DNA of 64,000 nucleotides, from the NCBI RefSeq assembly GCF_003129485.1, contig NZ_QFFG01000003.1, positions 434,001 through 498,000 of the forward strand, read 5' to 3'. The notes under the pieces are model-generated. The model was not told the DNA's origin. It searched no databases and was given only the letters and a program-made list of their open reading frames with translations. This document shows, piece by piece, positions 16,903-25,463 of this stretch. The stretch comes from Polaribacter aquimarinus. GTDB lineage: Bacteria; Bacteroidota; Bacteroidia; Flavobacteriales; Flavobacteriaceae. The position numbers were made by a program, and so were the translations under genes. Every line of letters begins with the position of its first letter. Positions within the stretch are counted from its first letter, which is position 1.

Positions 16903-18213
16903 TTAAACTGGAGTTCCATATAAATCATAATCACCTGCTTCATGAATTTTAATATCTATAAATTCACCAATTTTAATATAATGCTTCTTAGCATCTACTA
17001 AAACATCATTATCCACATCTGGTGAGTCAAATTCGGTACGTCCATAAAAATACTCTCCATCTTTTCTATCAAATAAACATTTGAAGGTTTTCCCTATTTT
17101 TTGTTGATTTAATTCCCAAGAAATTTGAGATTGAATTTCCATAATTTCATTGACACGTTTAAACTTTACTTCTTGCGGAACATCGTCTTCTAAAACATAA
17201 GCCCCAGTATTTTCTTCGTGAGAATATTCAAAAGCTCCTAATCTTTCAAAACGCATCTCCTCTACCCAATCTTTTAATTCTTGAAACATTTCTTCTGTTT
17301 CTCCAGGATAACCAACAATCAACGTAGTTCTAATTGCCATTTCTGGTACAACTTCTCTAAATTTATGAATTAATGCAGTCGTTTTTTCATGAGTTGTTCC
17401 TCTTTTCATTGATTTTAAGAGCTCTGTATTAATGTGTTGTAAAGGAATATCTAAATAATTACAGACTTTTGGTTCGCGTTTCATTACTTCCAAAACATCC
17501 ATTGGAAACCCAGTAGGAAAAGCATAATGCATTCTAATCCATTCAATTCCATCAACCTTAACCAAAGCTTCTAACAATTGAGCTAAAGCTCTTTTTTTAT
17601 AAATATCTAGGCCGTAATAGGTTAAATCTTGCGCAATCAGCATGATTTCTTTAATTCCTTTTTCAGCTAATTTGGTAGCTTCAGTAACAATATCTTCTAT
17701 AGGTGTAGACTTGTGTTTACCTCGCATTAGAGGAATGGCACAAAAAGAACAAGGTCTGTCACATCCTTCTGCTATTTTTAAATAGGCATAATGCTTTGGA
17801 GTTGTAGTTAAGCGTTCCCCAATTAACTCATGTTTATAGTCAGCTTCTAATACTTTTAACAAATTTGGTAAATCGTGTGTACCAAAATATTGATCTACAT
17901 TCGGGATTTCTTTTTCTAAATCTGGTTTATAACGTTCGCTCAAGCATCCAGAAACAAAAACTTTGTCAATTTCTCCTGCTTCCTTCTTTTGTGCATAATG
18001 TAAAATAGTATCTACAGACTCTTCTTTGGCTTTACCTATAAATCCACAAGTGTTAATAACCACAATATTTCCATCGTCATTTTCATCTTCATGAACCACT
18101 TCTTTTCCGTTAGCCTTAAGTTGGCCCATTAACACCTCAGAATCATAAATATTTTTTGAACAACCTAAAGTAACAACATTAATTTTATTTTTTTTGACGG
18201 ATTTTGTACGCAT
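16903..18213 (-). CDS. rimO: Ribosomal protein S12 methylthiotransferase
   Basis: Radical-SAM enzyme that adds a methylthio group to Asp88 (E. coli numbering) of ribosomal protein S12. The N-terminal UPF0004 domain opens VVTLGCSKNIYDSEVLMGQL. The radical-SAM cluster is CDRPCSFCAIP (CxxxCxxC), and a TRAM domain ends the protein (IGKTFKCLFDRKDGE...). The 436 residues are the normal length. The choice of RimO over MiaB rests on CSKNIYDSEVLMG and CNYLDIPLQHI. Confidence 0.95.
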   Translation of the reverse strand: MRTKSVKKNKINVVTLGCSKNIYDSEVLMGQLKANGKEVVHEDENDDGNIVVINTCGFIGKAKEESVDTILHYAQKKEAGEIDKVFVSGCLSERYKPDLEKEIPNVDQYFGTHDLPNLLKVLEADYKHELIGERLTTTPKHYAYLKIAEGCDRPCSFCAIPLMRGKHKSTPIEDIVTEATKLAEKGIKEIMLIAQDLTYYGLDIYKKRALAQLLEALVKVDGIEWIRMHYAFPTGFPMDVLEVMKREPKVCNYLDIPLQHINTELLKSMKRGTTHEKTTALIHKFREVVPEMAIRTTLIVGYPGETEEMFQELKDWVEEMRFERLGAFEYSHEENTGAYVLEDDVPQEVKFKRVNEIMEIQSQISWELNQQKIGKTFKCLFDRKDGEYFYGRTEFDSPDVDNDVLVDAKKHYIKIGEFIDIKIHEAGDYDLYGTPV

Positions 18214-18388
18214 AAATTATCTTTTTTGCTTTTTAACTCTAAACTCAAGAAATTAAAAGGTTTGCAAAAATACTTCTTTTATAATGATAAATATTATGGT
18301 TTACTTTGTATTTACATGTAAATATTCTCATCAATAACACTTAATAAATATTAACAACATTAAAACTACTTAATTATATTTCATAAAA

Positions 18389-20254
18389 TTAATTTAACAG
18401 TTGTGAAATAAGCGCTACACTAAAAATACTAAGCATAAACCACCCTATAAAACCCTGAATTACACATAAATATCTTGGAATTCCTTTTGTAGGTATTTCA
18501 CCAAAACCCAATGTTGTAAATGTATTTATAGATAACGTTAAAGCATTTAAAAACTTTATAACTAAATCTATAAATAATATAAAAAACATCCAAAAGCCCA
18601 TTAAAATACTTGCTATAATTTTTCTCTTTTGGGGCAAATCTACCCATCTGCCCTTTAGAATATCAATTTTATCAAACACCTTGCTTATTATTTTATAATT
18701 TGTAGCAGAAAAATAATAGATTGGTTTTGCTAACCACAAAAAATAACTCGGTGTTTCTTTTTTACTTTGATTCATATATTCTTTAAATTCACTAAAAGAC
18801 ATCAATTCTTCTTTATTTTCTTCAGAATAAATTTCTTTCATACCCTCATTATTTCTAAAATAGCGGGTATAAAAACGAATACGTTTCATCAATCTATTTT
18901 TATTAATTGTATCCCAAGAATTAGGAAAAAACAAATAGATAAATGCAAAAACTAAAATCACATAAATAGAGATAATTATAGATTTAGATGGATCTGTACC
19001 ATAAGCTGAAAAAACTTTCAAAAAATTATTTATTTTCCAAGTAAAAAATGTTTTAAAAGATGGATTTTGCTCATGCAAATATTCATACCTTTTGGTTTCT
19101 AAATCTTTTAATCTTACATACGTTTTGTTTGCAAAATCGGTATCATATTGTGACTTGTAAAAATCATAAAAAGATCCTGTTAATCGCTTTTCATATTTAA
19201 ATGCGTTTTCCAACTCATAGCCTCCATTATGAATATATTTTTGAATAATTGAATCATTATTAAACAACTCTTGCGTTGAAAAAGATTGAAACTCCTTATC
19301 TCTATGTAAATGAGTTACATATGAAGCATATCCTTGATAAGAAATCATTTTACCTTCCCAGTCTTTCCAATTATAAACATCTGTTTTATTAAAATTTTCA
19401 ACTTCTAAAACCAACGTTTTTCTAAAAATATTATCAGAAATCATGTTTACGCTAGATGATGATATTCCTGCTTGATAGAGTACTACATTTACTTCACCAA
19501 AATCGTTAAATAATATTTGAGAACGCCAAGACTCATCAACAGAAAAATTTATAAAACTCTCACCTTTACATGTGTTATTTAAAAAATCGAAAGCACGTAT
19601 ATTATTAATGTAAAAATTACTTTCAGCATTAGCATTGATGTGTAAAATTGAGTTTGAAATTGTGGTGAAAATTGGTGAAAAAACCTCAATAGTACCTACA
19701 TCAATTATAAATTCTTTTTTAATGATAGATTCATTAATAGCTATATCATTTCCATAGTTTTCAAAAGTATTTTCAAAATACGTAATGTATGGATCTAAAG
19801 GTTTATTGACATCTATATAGACACCTTGCTTAAAAACACAGTTGCTAAATACAATAGATGCTGTATTTTCTATTACAACTGGTTTTTCGAATTTAAGGTG
19901 ATGAAGTGCAAAACCATAATCTTCAAAAATATGTTCAAAATGCACATTTTCTAATTCAATTTTTGACTTAATAGTAATGGTGTCTTTATTAGAAAAACTA
20001 AATAGTCCGTTTTTTAATTCGTAATAAAATTCTGAATCTTGATCCTCATCAATATAAATAAAAGCATTTTTTAAAGAAAAAACAGCATCTTCTTGAGTTG
20101 ATGTTAATAATTCAAAAAATTGCGAATGTGAATATTTTTTAAGTTGATTGGGTTCTTCTTGCGCCAATATATTTAGAAAACTAAATGCAAACATATACAA
20201 CAAAGCACCTTTTTGCAGAACAGATGTTACGTTTATAAGTTGTTTAGATAGCAT
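18389..20254 (-). CDS. Potassium-channel-like membrane protein with extracytoplasmic beta-solenoid
   Basis: A 621-residue protein that begins with a hydrophobic signal-like segment (about 12-30, ending LAQ). About 300 residues follow with repeated short strands of the type ENVHFEHIF, FSNCVFKQG and ILFNDFGEVNVV, which look like a pentapeptide-type or beta-helix solenoid. A membrane segment near 425-442, a charged cytoplasmic loop, and another segment near 553-577 come next. A pore-loop sequence TTLGFGEIP (about 580-588) and a final membrane helix close it. TLGFG resembles the K+ selectivity filter (TxGxG). The channel call is inference from that motif and the topology. Signal and partner are unknown. 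Confidence 0.65.
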   Translation of the reverse strand: MLSKQLINVTSVLQKGALLYMFAFSFLNILAQEEPNQLKKYSHSQFFELLTSTQEDAVFSLKNAFIYIDEDQDSEFYYELKNGLFSFSNKDTITIKSKIELENVHFEHIFEDYGFALHHLKFEKPVVIENTASIVFSNCVFKQGVYIDVNKPLDPYITYFENTFENYGNDIAINESIIKKEFIIDVGTIEVFSPIFTTISNSILHINANAESNFYINNIRAFDFLNNTCKGESFINFSVDESWRSQILFNDFGEVNVVLYQAGISSSSVNMISDNIFRKTLVLEVENFNKTDVYNWKDWEGKMISYQGYASYVTHLHRDKEFQSFSTQELFNNDSIIQKYIHNGGYELENAFKYEKRLTGSFYDFYKSQYDTDFANKTYVRLKDLETKRYEYLHEQNPSFKTFFTWKINNFLKVFSAYGTDPSKSIIISIYVILVFAFIYLFFPNSWDTINKNRLMKRIRFYTRYFRNNEGMKEIYSEENKEELMSFSEFKEYMNQSKKETPSYFLWLAKPIYYFSATNYKIISKVFDKIDILKGRWVDLPQKRKIIASILMGFWMFFILFIDLVIKFLNALTLSINTFTTLGFGEIPTKGIPRYLCVIQGFIGWFMLSIFSVALISQLLN

Positions 20255-20441
20255 TATAATAGTTTGGTTATCAAATATAAGGCTTTAAATTTTTAAAAAA
20301 ACATAGTATTAGTTTCTATCTTTAAAAGATAGTAACAGCTATTGTTTCTATTTAGTTTCTTTATAAACTCACTAAATTATAATTTAGATAATAACTACAT
20401 AAGTCATTAAAATCATATCATAATTATTTTAAAAAAAGATA

Positions 20442-20480
20442 AAAAAAACTCCTTTCAAAAATTAAAAAGGAGTTTTTTTT
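20442..20480 (-). terminator. Terminator after ftsY
   Basis: On the minus strand, AAAAACTCCTTTTTAA and the matching AAAGGAGTTTTTTTT arm give a stem closed by ACTCCTTT/AAAGGAGT plus a T-run, just past the ftsY stop. Confidence 0.8.
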
Positions 20481-20498
20481 ATTATGAATAATGAGTTA

Positions 20499-21473
20499 CT
20501 ATTTAAAAAAAGAATCTACGAATTCCACTTTATTAAATACTTGTAAGTCATCAACACCTTCTCCTACTCCAATATATTTTACCGGAATTTGAAATTGATC
20601 AGAAATACCTATCACTACTCCACCCTTTGCCGTACCATCTAGTTTGGTGACCGCTAACGAAGTTACTTCTGTAGCTTTGGTAAATTGTTTGGCTTGTTCA
20701 AATGCATTTTGCCCTGTAGAACCATCTAAAACCAACAATACATCATGGGGTGCGTCATCAACTACTTTCTGCATCACTCGTTTGATTTTGGTTAACTCAT
20801 TCATTAAATTAACTTTATTGTGTAAACGACCAGCTGTATCTATAATCACCACATCTGCATCTTGATTTACTGCAGATTTTAAGGTATCAAAAGCTACAGA
20901 AGCTGGATCTGAACCCATTTCTTGACGTATAATTGGCACATCTGTTCTGTCTGCCCAAACTTGTAATTGATCTATTGCAGCAGCTCTAAAGGTATCGGCA
21001 GCTCCTAAAACTACTTTTAAGCCTTGTTTTTTAAATTGTGATGCTAACTTACCTATTGTAGTTGTTTTACCAACTCCGTTTACACCAACAACCATTAAAA
21101 CATAAGGCATTTTATTACCATCTTTGTCTTCTGGAATTTCAGGAATTGTAAATTCAGTTTCGTTACCAAGATTGGTTTCTGATAACAATCCTGCAATTTC
21201 TTCGCGAAGAATCCTGTTTAATTCATCTGTGCCTACATATTTGTCTTTAGCAACTCTTGCTTCAATTCTATCTATAACTTTTAAGGTTGTATCTACACCA
21301 ACATCAGAAGCTACTAAAACTTCTTCTAAATTATCTAAAACATCATCATCTACTTTAGATTTACCTGCTACTGCTTTGGTTAGCTTACCAAAAAAACTTT
21401 CTTTTGTTTTTTCTAAACCTTTATCTAAAGTTTCCTTTTTTTCTTTTGAAAATATTTTTTTAAAAAAACTCAT
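20499..21473 (-). CDS. ftsY: Signal recognition particle receptor FtsY
   Basis: SRP-type GTPase that receives SRP-ribosome complexes at the membrane. A charged N-terminal region without the long acidic A domain is followed by the NG domain. The P-loop is GVNGVGKTTT (130-139). DTFRAAA, DTAGRLHNK and TKLDGTAKGG give the remaining G motifs. The 324 residues are typical for Bacteroidota FtsY. It follows the rpmB-rpmG-DUF4295 cluster but is separated from it by a terminator and the RNA element. The SRP RNA partner gene is also in this window. Confidence 0.96.
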   Translation of the reverse strand: MSFFKKIFSKEKKETLDKGLEKTKESFFGKLTKAVAGKSKVDDDVLDNLEEVLVASDVGVDTTLKVIDRIEARVAKDKYVGTDELNRILREEIAGLLSETNLGNETEFTIPEIPEDKDGNKMPYVLMVVGVNGVGKTTTIGKLASQFKKQGLKVVLGAADTFRAAAIDQLQVWADRTDVPIIRQEMGSDPASVAFDTLKSAVNQDADVVIIDTAGRLHNKVNLMNELTKIKRVMQKVVDDAPHDVLLVLDGSTGQNAFEQAKQFTKATEVTSLAVTKLDGTAKGGVVIGISDQFQIPVKYIGVGEGVDDLQVFNKVEFVDSFFK

Positions 21474-21553
21474 ATTTATCTTTTATACTATAATCAATAC
21501 GTTAAAAAACGTGCCAATTGTTAGGTTTGGTCAAATTGTCATTAAAGTTACCT

Positions 21554-21634
21554 GCGTTAGCGATTGAAACGACATCCTTTTTTGAAGAATAAAAAAAAAG
21601 ATATAGTGTAAAGCGCGACCTTAAGGGAACGCCC
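21554..21634 (+). ncRNA. Structured RNA element, copy 2
   Basis: This element shares GCGTTAG-GATTGAA, CATCC, GATATA, GTAAAG and AACGCCC blocks with copy 1 at 5746. The central hairpin here is CTTTTTT/AAAAAAG instead of CTCTGAA/TTCAGAG. An extra CCTTAAGG hairpin precedes the closing AACGCCC. Homology continues upstream into TAAAGTTA, the place of the -7 box in copy 1, but the box is degenerate here. The strand is assigned by comparison with copy 1. It lies between minus-strand ftsY and DUF4295, antisense to both transcription directions. Confidence 0.5.
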
Positions 21635-21657
21635 AAAAATACGGAATTAAAAGGCAT

Positions 21658-21691
21658 AAAAAAAGCTACTTTCTAAAAAGGAAGTAGCTTT
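21658..21691 (-). terminator. Terminator after the rpmB-rpmG-DUF4295 cluster
   Basis: On the minus strand, AAAGCTACTT and AAGTAGCTTT pair around an AT-rich loop and are followed by TTTTTTT. It lies directly past the DUF4295 stop. Confidence 0.85.
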
Positions 21692-21713
21692 GATATATTG
21701 TAAAATAAAGTAA

Positions 21714-21866
21714 TTATTTTTTTGCTAAAAATTCATTTACTTTAGATGGATCCATAATTGATTCTACAAACATGTAAGCTCCTGTTTTTGGTGATTTTAC
21801 CATTTTGATAGCTTTACTTAATCTTTTTGATCCTGTTTGTAATGATGCTACTGATTTCTTTGCCAT
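21714..21866 (-). CDS. DUF4295 domain-containing small protein (50 residues)
   Basis: A 50-residue, lysine-rich protein starting MAKKSVASLQTGSKRLSKAI and ending NEFLAKK, read on the minus strand from the ATG at 21864-21866 to the TAA at 21714-21716. It matches my memory of the Bacteroidota-specific DUF4295 family, found right after rpmG in ribosomal-protein clusters. The basic composition and context point to a ribosome-associated role, which is inference. It lies 51 bases after rpmG and is followed by a terminator. Confidence 0.85.
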   Translation of the reverse strand: MAKKSVASLQTGSKRLSKAIKMVKSPKTGAYMFVESIMDPSKVNEFLAKK

Positions 21867-21917
21867 TGTCTAAATGTTTTAATCTATGTGCTCTGTTCTG
21901 AGTTCTAGATAGTTTAA

Positions 21918-22100
21918 TTATTTAATTTCTTTGTGAACAGTCATTTTCTTTAAGATAGGATTAAATTTCTTAATCTCTAATCTATCTGGAGTGTTCTTCT
22001 TGTTCTTAGTAGTAATATATCTAGAAGTTCCTGCTTGACCAGAAGCTTTGTGCTCTGTACACTCTAAAATTACTTGAACTCTATTTCCTTTTTTTGCCAT
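21918..22100 (-). CDS. rpmG: 50S ribosomal protein L33
   Basis: A 60-residue basic protein, [18 protein letters not shown], with the L33 ends [21 protein letters not shown] (quoted in part: [17 protein letters not shown]) and [17 protein letters not shown] single cysteine (C14) remains, so this is a C-minus form without the zinc-binding CxxC pairs. It is the second gene of the rpmB-rpmG-DUF4295 cluster, 28 bases after rpmB. Confidence 0.96.
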   Translation of the reverse strand: MAKKGNRVQVILECTEHKASGQAGTSRYITTKNKKNTPDRLEIKKFNPILKKMTVHKEIK

Positions 22101-22128
22101 CTCTGTATAATTTTATAAGCTTAAGCTA

Positions 22129-22368
22129 TTATTTAGTTAAAAATCCGTTAGCTCTTGCTTCTTTTATAACTGCAGAAATTCCTTTCTTGTTAATATTTTT
22201 TAAAGCAGATGCAGATACTTTTAAAGTAATCCATTTATCTTCTTCTGGAATGTAAAAACGCTTTGTCATTAAATTAGCGTCAAACTTTCTCTTTGTTCTA
22301 TTTAAAGCGTGAGAAACGTTGTTCCCAACCATTGCTTTTTTACCTGTTAATTCACAAACTCTAGACAT
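22129..22368 (-). CDS. rpmB: 50S ribosomal protein L28
   Basis: A 79-residue large-subunit protein opening MSRVCELTGKKAMVGNNVSH, followed by the family motif NRTKRKFDANL and a C-terminal ARANGFLTK. It has one cysteine (C5) and no zinc ribbon. It is the first gene of the ribosomal cluster and is driven by a well-formed promoter at 22409-22439. Confidence 0.96.
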   Translation of the reverse strand: MSRVCELTGKKAMVGNNVSHALNRTKRKFDANLMTKRFYIPEEDKWITLKVSASALKNINKKGISAVIKEARANGFLTK

Positions 22369-22408
22369 CTTCTTGACAGTATTTATAGTGTTATCTCTAA
22401 ACGAGGTG

Positions 22409-22439
22409 CAAATCTACAAATAATTCTAATTGTGAACAA
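22409..22439 (-). promoter_or_regulatory. Promoter of rpmB-rpmG-DUF4295
   Basis: On the minus strand, TTG (22439-22437), a 20-base spacer and TAGATTTG (22416-22409) match the Bacteroidota -33/-7 consensus 41 bases before the rpmB ATG. Confidence 0.7.
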
Positions 22440-22456
22440 AACTATTTTACAAATTT

Positions 22457-23698
22457 TTAAAGAATTTCTTTCTGTAAAATTTCTAGTGATTTGCTTACGG
22501 TTCTATTAATAACTTTCTCTCTAGGTTGCCCAAAATTAAACTCTTCTACAAACTCTTTATCATCGGCAACTAAAGCTATATAAACTAGACCTACACTTTT
22601 ATCATTATGGTCTGTTGTTGGGCCTGCATTTCCAGTAACCGCAATTGCATAATTAGTATTTAGCTTTTCTTTAGCACCCTTTGCCATTGCCAAGGCTACT
22701 TGTTTGCTAACTACGGTATGTTTTTCAATAATTTCTGGAGAAACTCCTAATAAGTTAACTTTAGTTTCTGCTGAATAGGTTACAAAACTACCTTTATAAT
22801 AAGCAGATGAACCTGCTACAGAAACTAAAGTAGCTGCTATTTTACCTCCTGTTAAACTTTCTGCAGTACAAATAGTTTTATTGCTTTTCTTTAGCAATTC
22901 CCCTACTCTTTTTTCTAATGAGGCATCATCATCTAAACCTGTAATGATTTCTGGAATTAATCGATAAACCTCTTTTACTTTTTCATTCAATTCTTTTTCA
23001 AGAACTTCTTTGTTGTTGCCTCTGGCAGATAAGCGCAAACGTACTTTACCAAATGATGGTAAATATGCTAATTTAATATATGATGGTAAATTGTCTTCAA
23101 ATGCTTCAATTCTTTCTGCAATGGTACTTTCTCCTTGTCCATAAGTCATAATTGTTTTATGAATGATGAATGGCAATTTGAATTGTTTTTGAATTCTTGG
23201 TAAAACTTGATTCGTAATTAACCCTTTCATTTCATAAGGAACTCCTGGAAGTGACACAAAGACAGTTTCGTTTTCGTAAAACCACATTCCAGGTGCTGTA
23301 CCAAAATGATTCATTAAAAGGGTTGCTTTGGATGGTAATTGTGCTTGATAACGTTGAATTTCTCTAAAAGGATGATTGATTTTTTTGAACAATCCTTTGA
23401 TGTGTGCTATCACTTCAGGATATTCAACTAATTTATCGTCATTAAAAAATTGGGCTATTGTTTTTTTAGTGATGTCATCTTTTGTTGGCCCTAAACCTCC
23501 AGTAATAATTACAATATCAACTCTTTCTTGTGCTTCTTTAAGCGCGTTTAAAATATGCTTTTGATCATCTTGAATTGATGTAATTTGATAAACAGAAACT
23601 CCGATTTTATTTAATTGTTGACCAATAAATTGAGAATTGGTATCTACAATTTGACCGATTAAAATCTCATCTCCTATGGTTATAATTTCTGCTTTCAT
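22457..23698 (-). CDS. cinA: CinA family nicotinamide-nucleotide amidohydrolase
   Basis: A 413-residue two-domain protein. The N-terminal MoaB/MogA-like COG1058 domain shows MKAEIITIGDEILIGQIVDTNSQ and VIITGGLGPTKDDITKKTI. The C-terminal PncC/CinA domain (about 255-410) shows TAESLTGGKIAATLVSV and GNAGPTTDH. It deamidates NMN and removes damaged pyridine nucleotides. The 'competence/damage-inducible' name is historical. It starts 89 bases upstream of the rpmB start on the same strand, so rpmB has its own promoter. Confidence 0.94.
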   Translation of the reverse strand: MKAEIITIGDEILIGQIVDTNSQFIGQQLNKIGVSVYQITSIQDDQKHILNALKEAQERVDIVIITGGLGPTKDDITKKTIAQFFNDDKLVEYPEVIAHIKGLFKKINHPFREIQRYQAQLPSKATLLMNHFGTAPGMWFYENETVFVSLPGVPYEMKGLITNQVLPRIQKQFKLPFIIHKTIMTYGQGESTIAERIEAFEDNLPSYIKLAYLPSFGKVRLRLSARGNNKEVLEKELNEKVKEVYRLIPEIITGLDDDASLEKRVGELLKKSNKTICTAESLTGGKIAATLVSVAGSSAYYKGSFVTYSAETKVNLLGVSPEIIEKHTVVSKQVALAMAKGAKEKLNTNYAIAVTGNAGPTTDHNDKSVGLVYIALVADDKEFVEEFNFGQPREKVINRTVSKSLEILQKEIL

Positions 23699-23705
23699 AT
23701 TTTTT

Positions 23706-23778
23706 ACAAAGTTGCAAAGTTACAGAGTTAAAAAATTACAAAGTTTGACTTTGCTACTTTGCAACTTTGTATCTTTTT
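23706..23778. repeat. 15-bp inverted repeat built from the ACAAAGTTGCAAAGT repeat
   Basis: ACAAAGTTGCAAAGT (23706-23720) has its exact reverse complement at 23756-23770, followed on the plus strand by ATCTTTTTTT. It lies between the FAH gene and cinA. The unit recurs as a single copy at 29684-29703. The T-run is on the plus side although both flanking genes read minus. Confidence 0.65.
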
Positions 23779-24387
23779 TTATTTTACACGAATACTAAAC
23801 GCTTCTTTTCCTTCAATCACTCCTTTTAAAACATCATTCTCAACAACTTTTCCTACTCCTGCTGGAGTTCCTGTAAAAATGATATCGCCTTTTTTAAGTG
23901 TGAAATATTGAGAAACATAAGCTATTAATTCATCTGTTTTCCATAGCATTGCATTAGTATTTCCATCTTGTACTAATTCGTCATTTTTGTACAATTGGAA
24001 TTTTACATTCTCTAAATCGAATTGTTCCTTTGGATAAAACTCACCCACTATTGCACTTCCATCAAATGCTTTGGCTTTTTCCCAGGGCAATCCTTTTTCT
24101 TTACAGTTTGCCTGAACATCTCTTGCCGTAAAATCGATTCCTAAACCAACCTCATCATAATATTTATGAGCAAATTTTGCATCAATATGTTTTCCTACTT
24201 TATTAATTTTTACCAAAACCTCAACCTCATAATGCACATCATCTGAAAAAGGTGGTATAAAAAAAGGGTTCTTTCTTGGTAAAATAGCTGAATCTGGTTT
24301 TAGGAAAACCACAGGATGTTCTGGTCTTTCATTCGCTAATTCTTCGATGTGTTTTGCGTAATTGCGCCCAATACAGATTATTTTCAT
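23779..24387 (-). CDS. Fumarylacetoacetate hydrolase (FAH) family protein
   Basis: A 202-residue single-domain member of the FAH superfamily, Mg-dependent C-C bond hydrolases or oxaloacetate decarboxylases/tautomerases. It begins MKIICIGRNYAKHIEEL. The metal site is visible as HYEVEVLVKI (two acidic ligands) and GLGIDFTARDVQ. KGDIIFTGTPAGVGKV is the conserved C-terminal motif. The length suits the short FahD1/YcgM-like group, which decarboxylates oxaloacetate or cleaves acylpyruvates. It lies downstream of purU. Confidence 0.88.
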   Translation of the reverse strand: MKIICIGRNYAKHIEELANERPEHPVVFLKPDSAILPRKNPFFIPPFSDDVHYEVEVLVKINKVGKHIDAKFAHKYYDEVGLGIDFTARDVQANCKEKGLPWEKAKAFDGSAIVGEFYPKEQFDLENVKFQLYKNDELVQDGNTNAMLWKTDELIAYVSQYFTLKKGDIIFTGTPAGVGKVVENDVLKGVIEGKEAFSIRVK

Positions 24388-24481
24388 CTTTATTTATTGA
24401 AAATTAAAAGATTCAAAAATTAAAATTGATATTCTTATGTATTCTCGACTATAAACTGCCTACTAAAAATTGCTTACTAGT

Positions 24482-25351
24482 TTATTCTCCTGCTTCCGGA
24501 AAAACTATTGCCCTATTTCCTGAAACTATAATTTGGTTATTCAAATGATTTTTTACAGCTCGTGCTAAAACCAATTTTTCTATATCTGCTCCAATTCTTT
24601 TTAAGGTTGTTGGGGTACTTTCGTGAGTAACTGGCTTTACATCTTGCTCTATAATTGGACCTTCATCTAAATCTTCCGTTGCATAATGTGCTGTTGCTCC
24701 AATTAACTTTACCCCCCTTTCATATGCTCTTTTATAGGGATTTGCACCTTGAAAAGCAGGTAAAAATGAATGATGTATATTAATGATTTTGTCTTTAAAA
24801 TAATTGATAAAATCAGATGATAAAATCTGCATATATCTTGCCATCACAACTAAATCTATAGCATTAGCATCTAATAAATTTCTAACTTGAGTTTCTTGTT
24901 GTAATTTGGTTTCCTTTTTAACTGGTAAATAATGATAAGGAACATCAAACATATCTGCAATATGTCTTAATTTATCGTGATTGCTAATTATCATTTTCAC
25001 ATTACAATCTAAACGCCCTTCTTTGTAACGTTCTAACAAATCATATAAATTATGACTTGTATGCGAGACCATAATTGCTACATTTTGCTTTTTATCACCA
25101 TAATTTACAGACCAATCAAACTCTAAAGGCGTTGCCAATTCTAAAAAAGATTTTTCTAATTCTTTTTTAGAAATTTCAGTTCCATCTGCATTCAAACGTA
25201 TACGCATAAAATAGGTGTCTTCTATAGAATTTACATACTGTTGACAACTTAAAATATTGAATCCTTTATCATAGAAAAAACTGGTGATTTTTGCCACCAA
25301 TCCTTTTTGATCTGGACATTTTATTAAAAAAGTGACTACTTGTGATTTCAT
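24482..25351 (-). CDS. purU: Formyltetrahydrofolate deformylase
   Basis: Hydrolyses 10-formyl-THF to formate and THF, balancing one-carbon pools and supplying formate for PurT. An N-terminal ACT domain (about 1-80, TFLIKCPDQKGLVAKI) precedes the formyltransferase fold. The catalytic motif is INIHHSFLPAFQGANPY, and HYATEDLDEGPIIEQD carries the catalytic aspartate. The 289 residues are normal. The flanking intergenic regions contain flavobacterial repeat fragments. Confidence 0.95.
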   Translation of the reverse strand: MKSQVVTFLIKCPDQKGLVAKITSFFYDKGFNILSCQQYVNSIEDTYFMRIRLNADGTEISKKELEKSFLELATPLEFDWSVNYGDKKQNVAIMVSHTSHNLYDLLERYKEGRLDCNVKMIISNHDKLRHIADMFDVPYHYLPVKKETKLQQETQVRNLLDANAIDLVVMARYMQILSSDFINYFKDKIINIHHSFLPAFQGANPYKRAYERGVKLIGATAHYATEDLDEGPIIEQDVKPVTHESTPTTLKRIGADIEKLVLARAVKNHLNNQIIVSGNRAIVFPEAGE

Positions 25352-25388
25352 TTTTTACTCAAAAATTGAATGATTTAAAAATTATAAG

Positions 25389-25445
25389 TACGTTTCGACT
25401 GCGCTCAACCAGACTACTGATATTACTTACTGAAAACTGTGACTG
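25389..25445. repeat. Dispersed intergenic repeat fragments
   Basis: TTTCGACTGCGCTCAACC near 25389 matches one arm of the hairpin at 11909-11962. It is followed by ACTGAAAACTGTGACTGCC, a filler common in flavobacterial intergenic DNA. The stretch separates menB from purU. Confidence 0.55.
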
Positions 25446-25463
25446 CCAACTGCATACTAAAAC

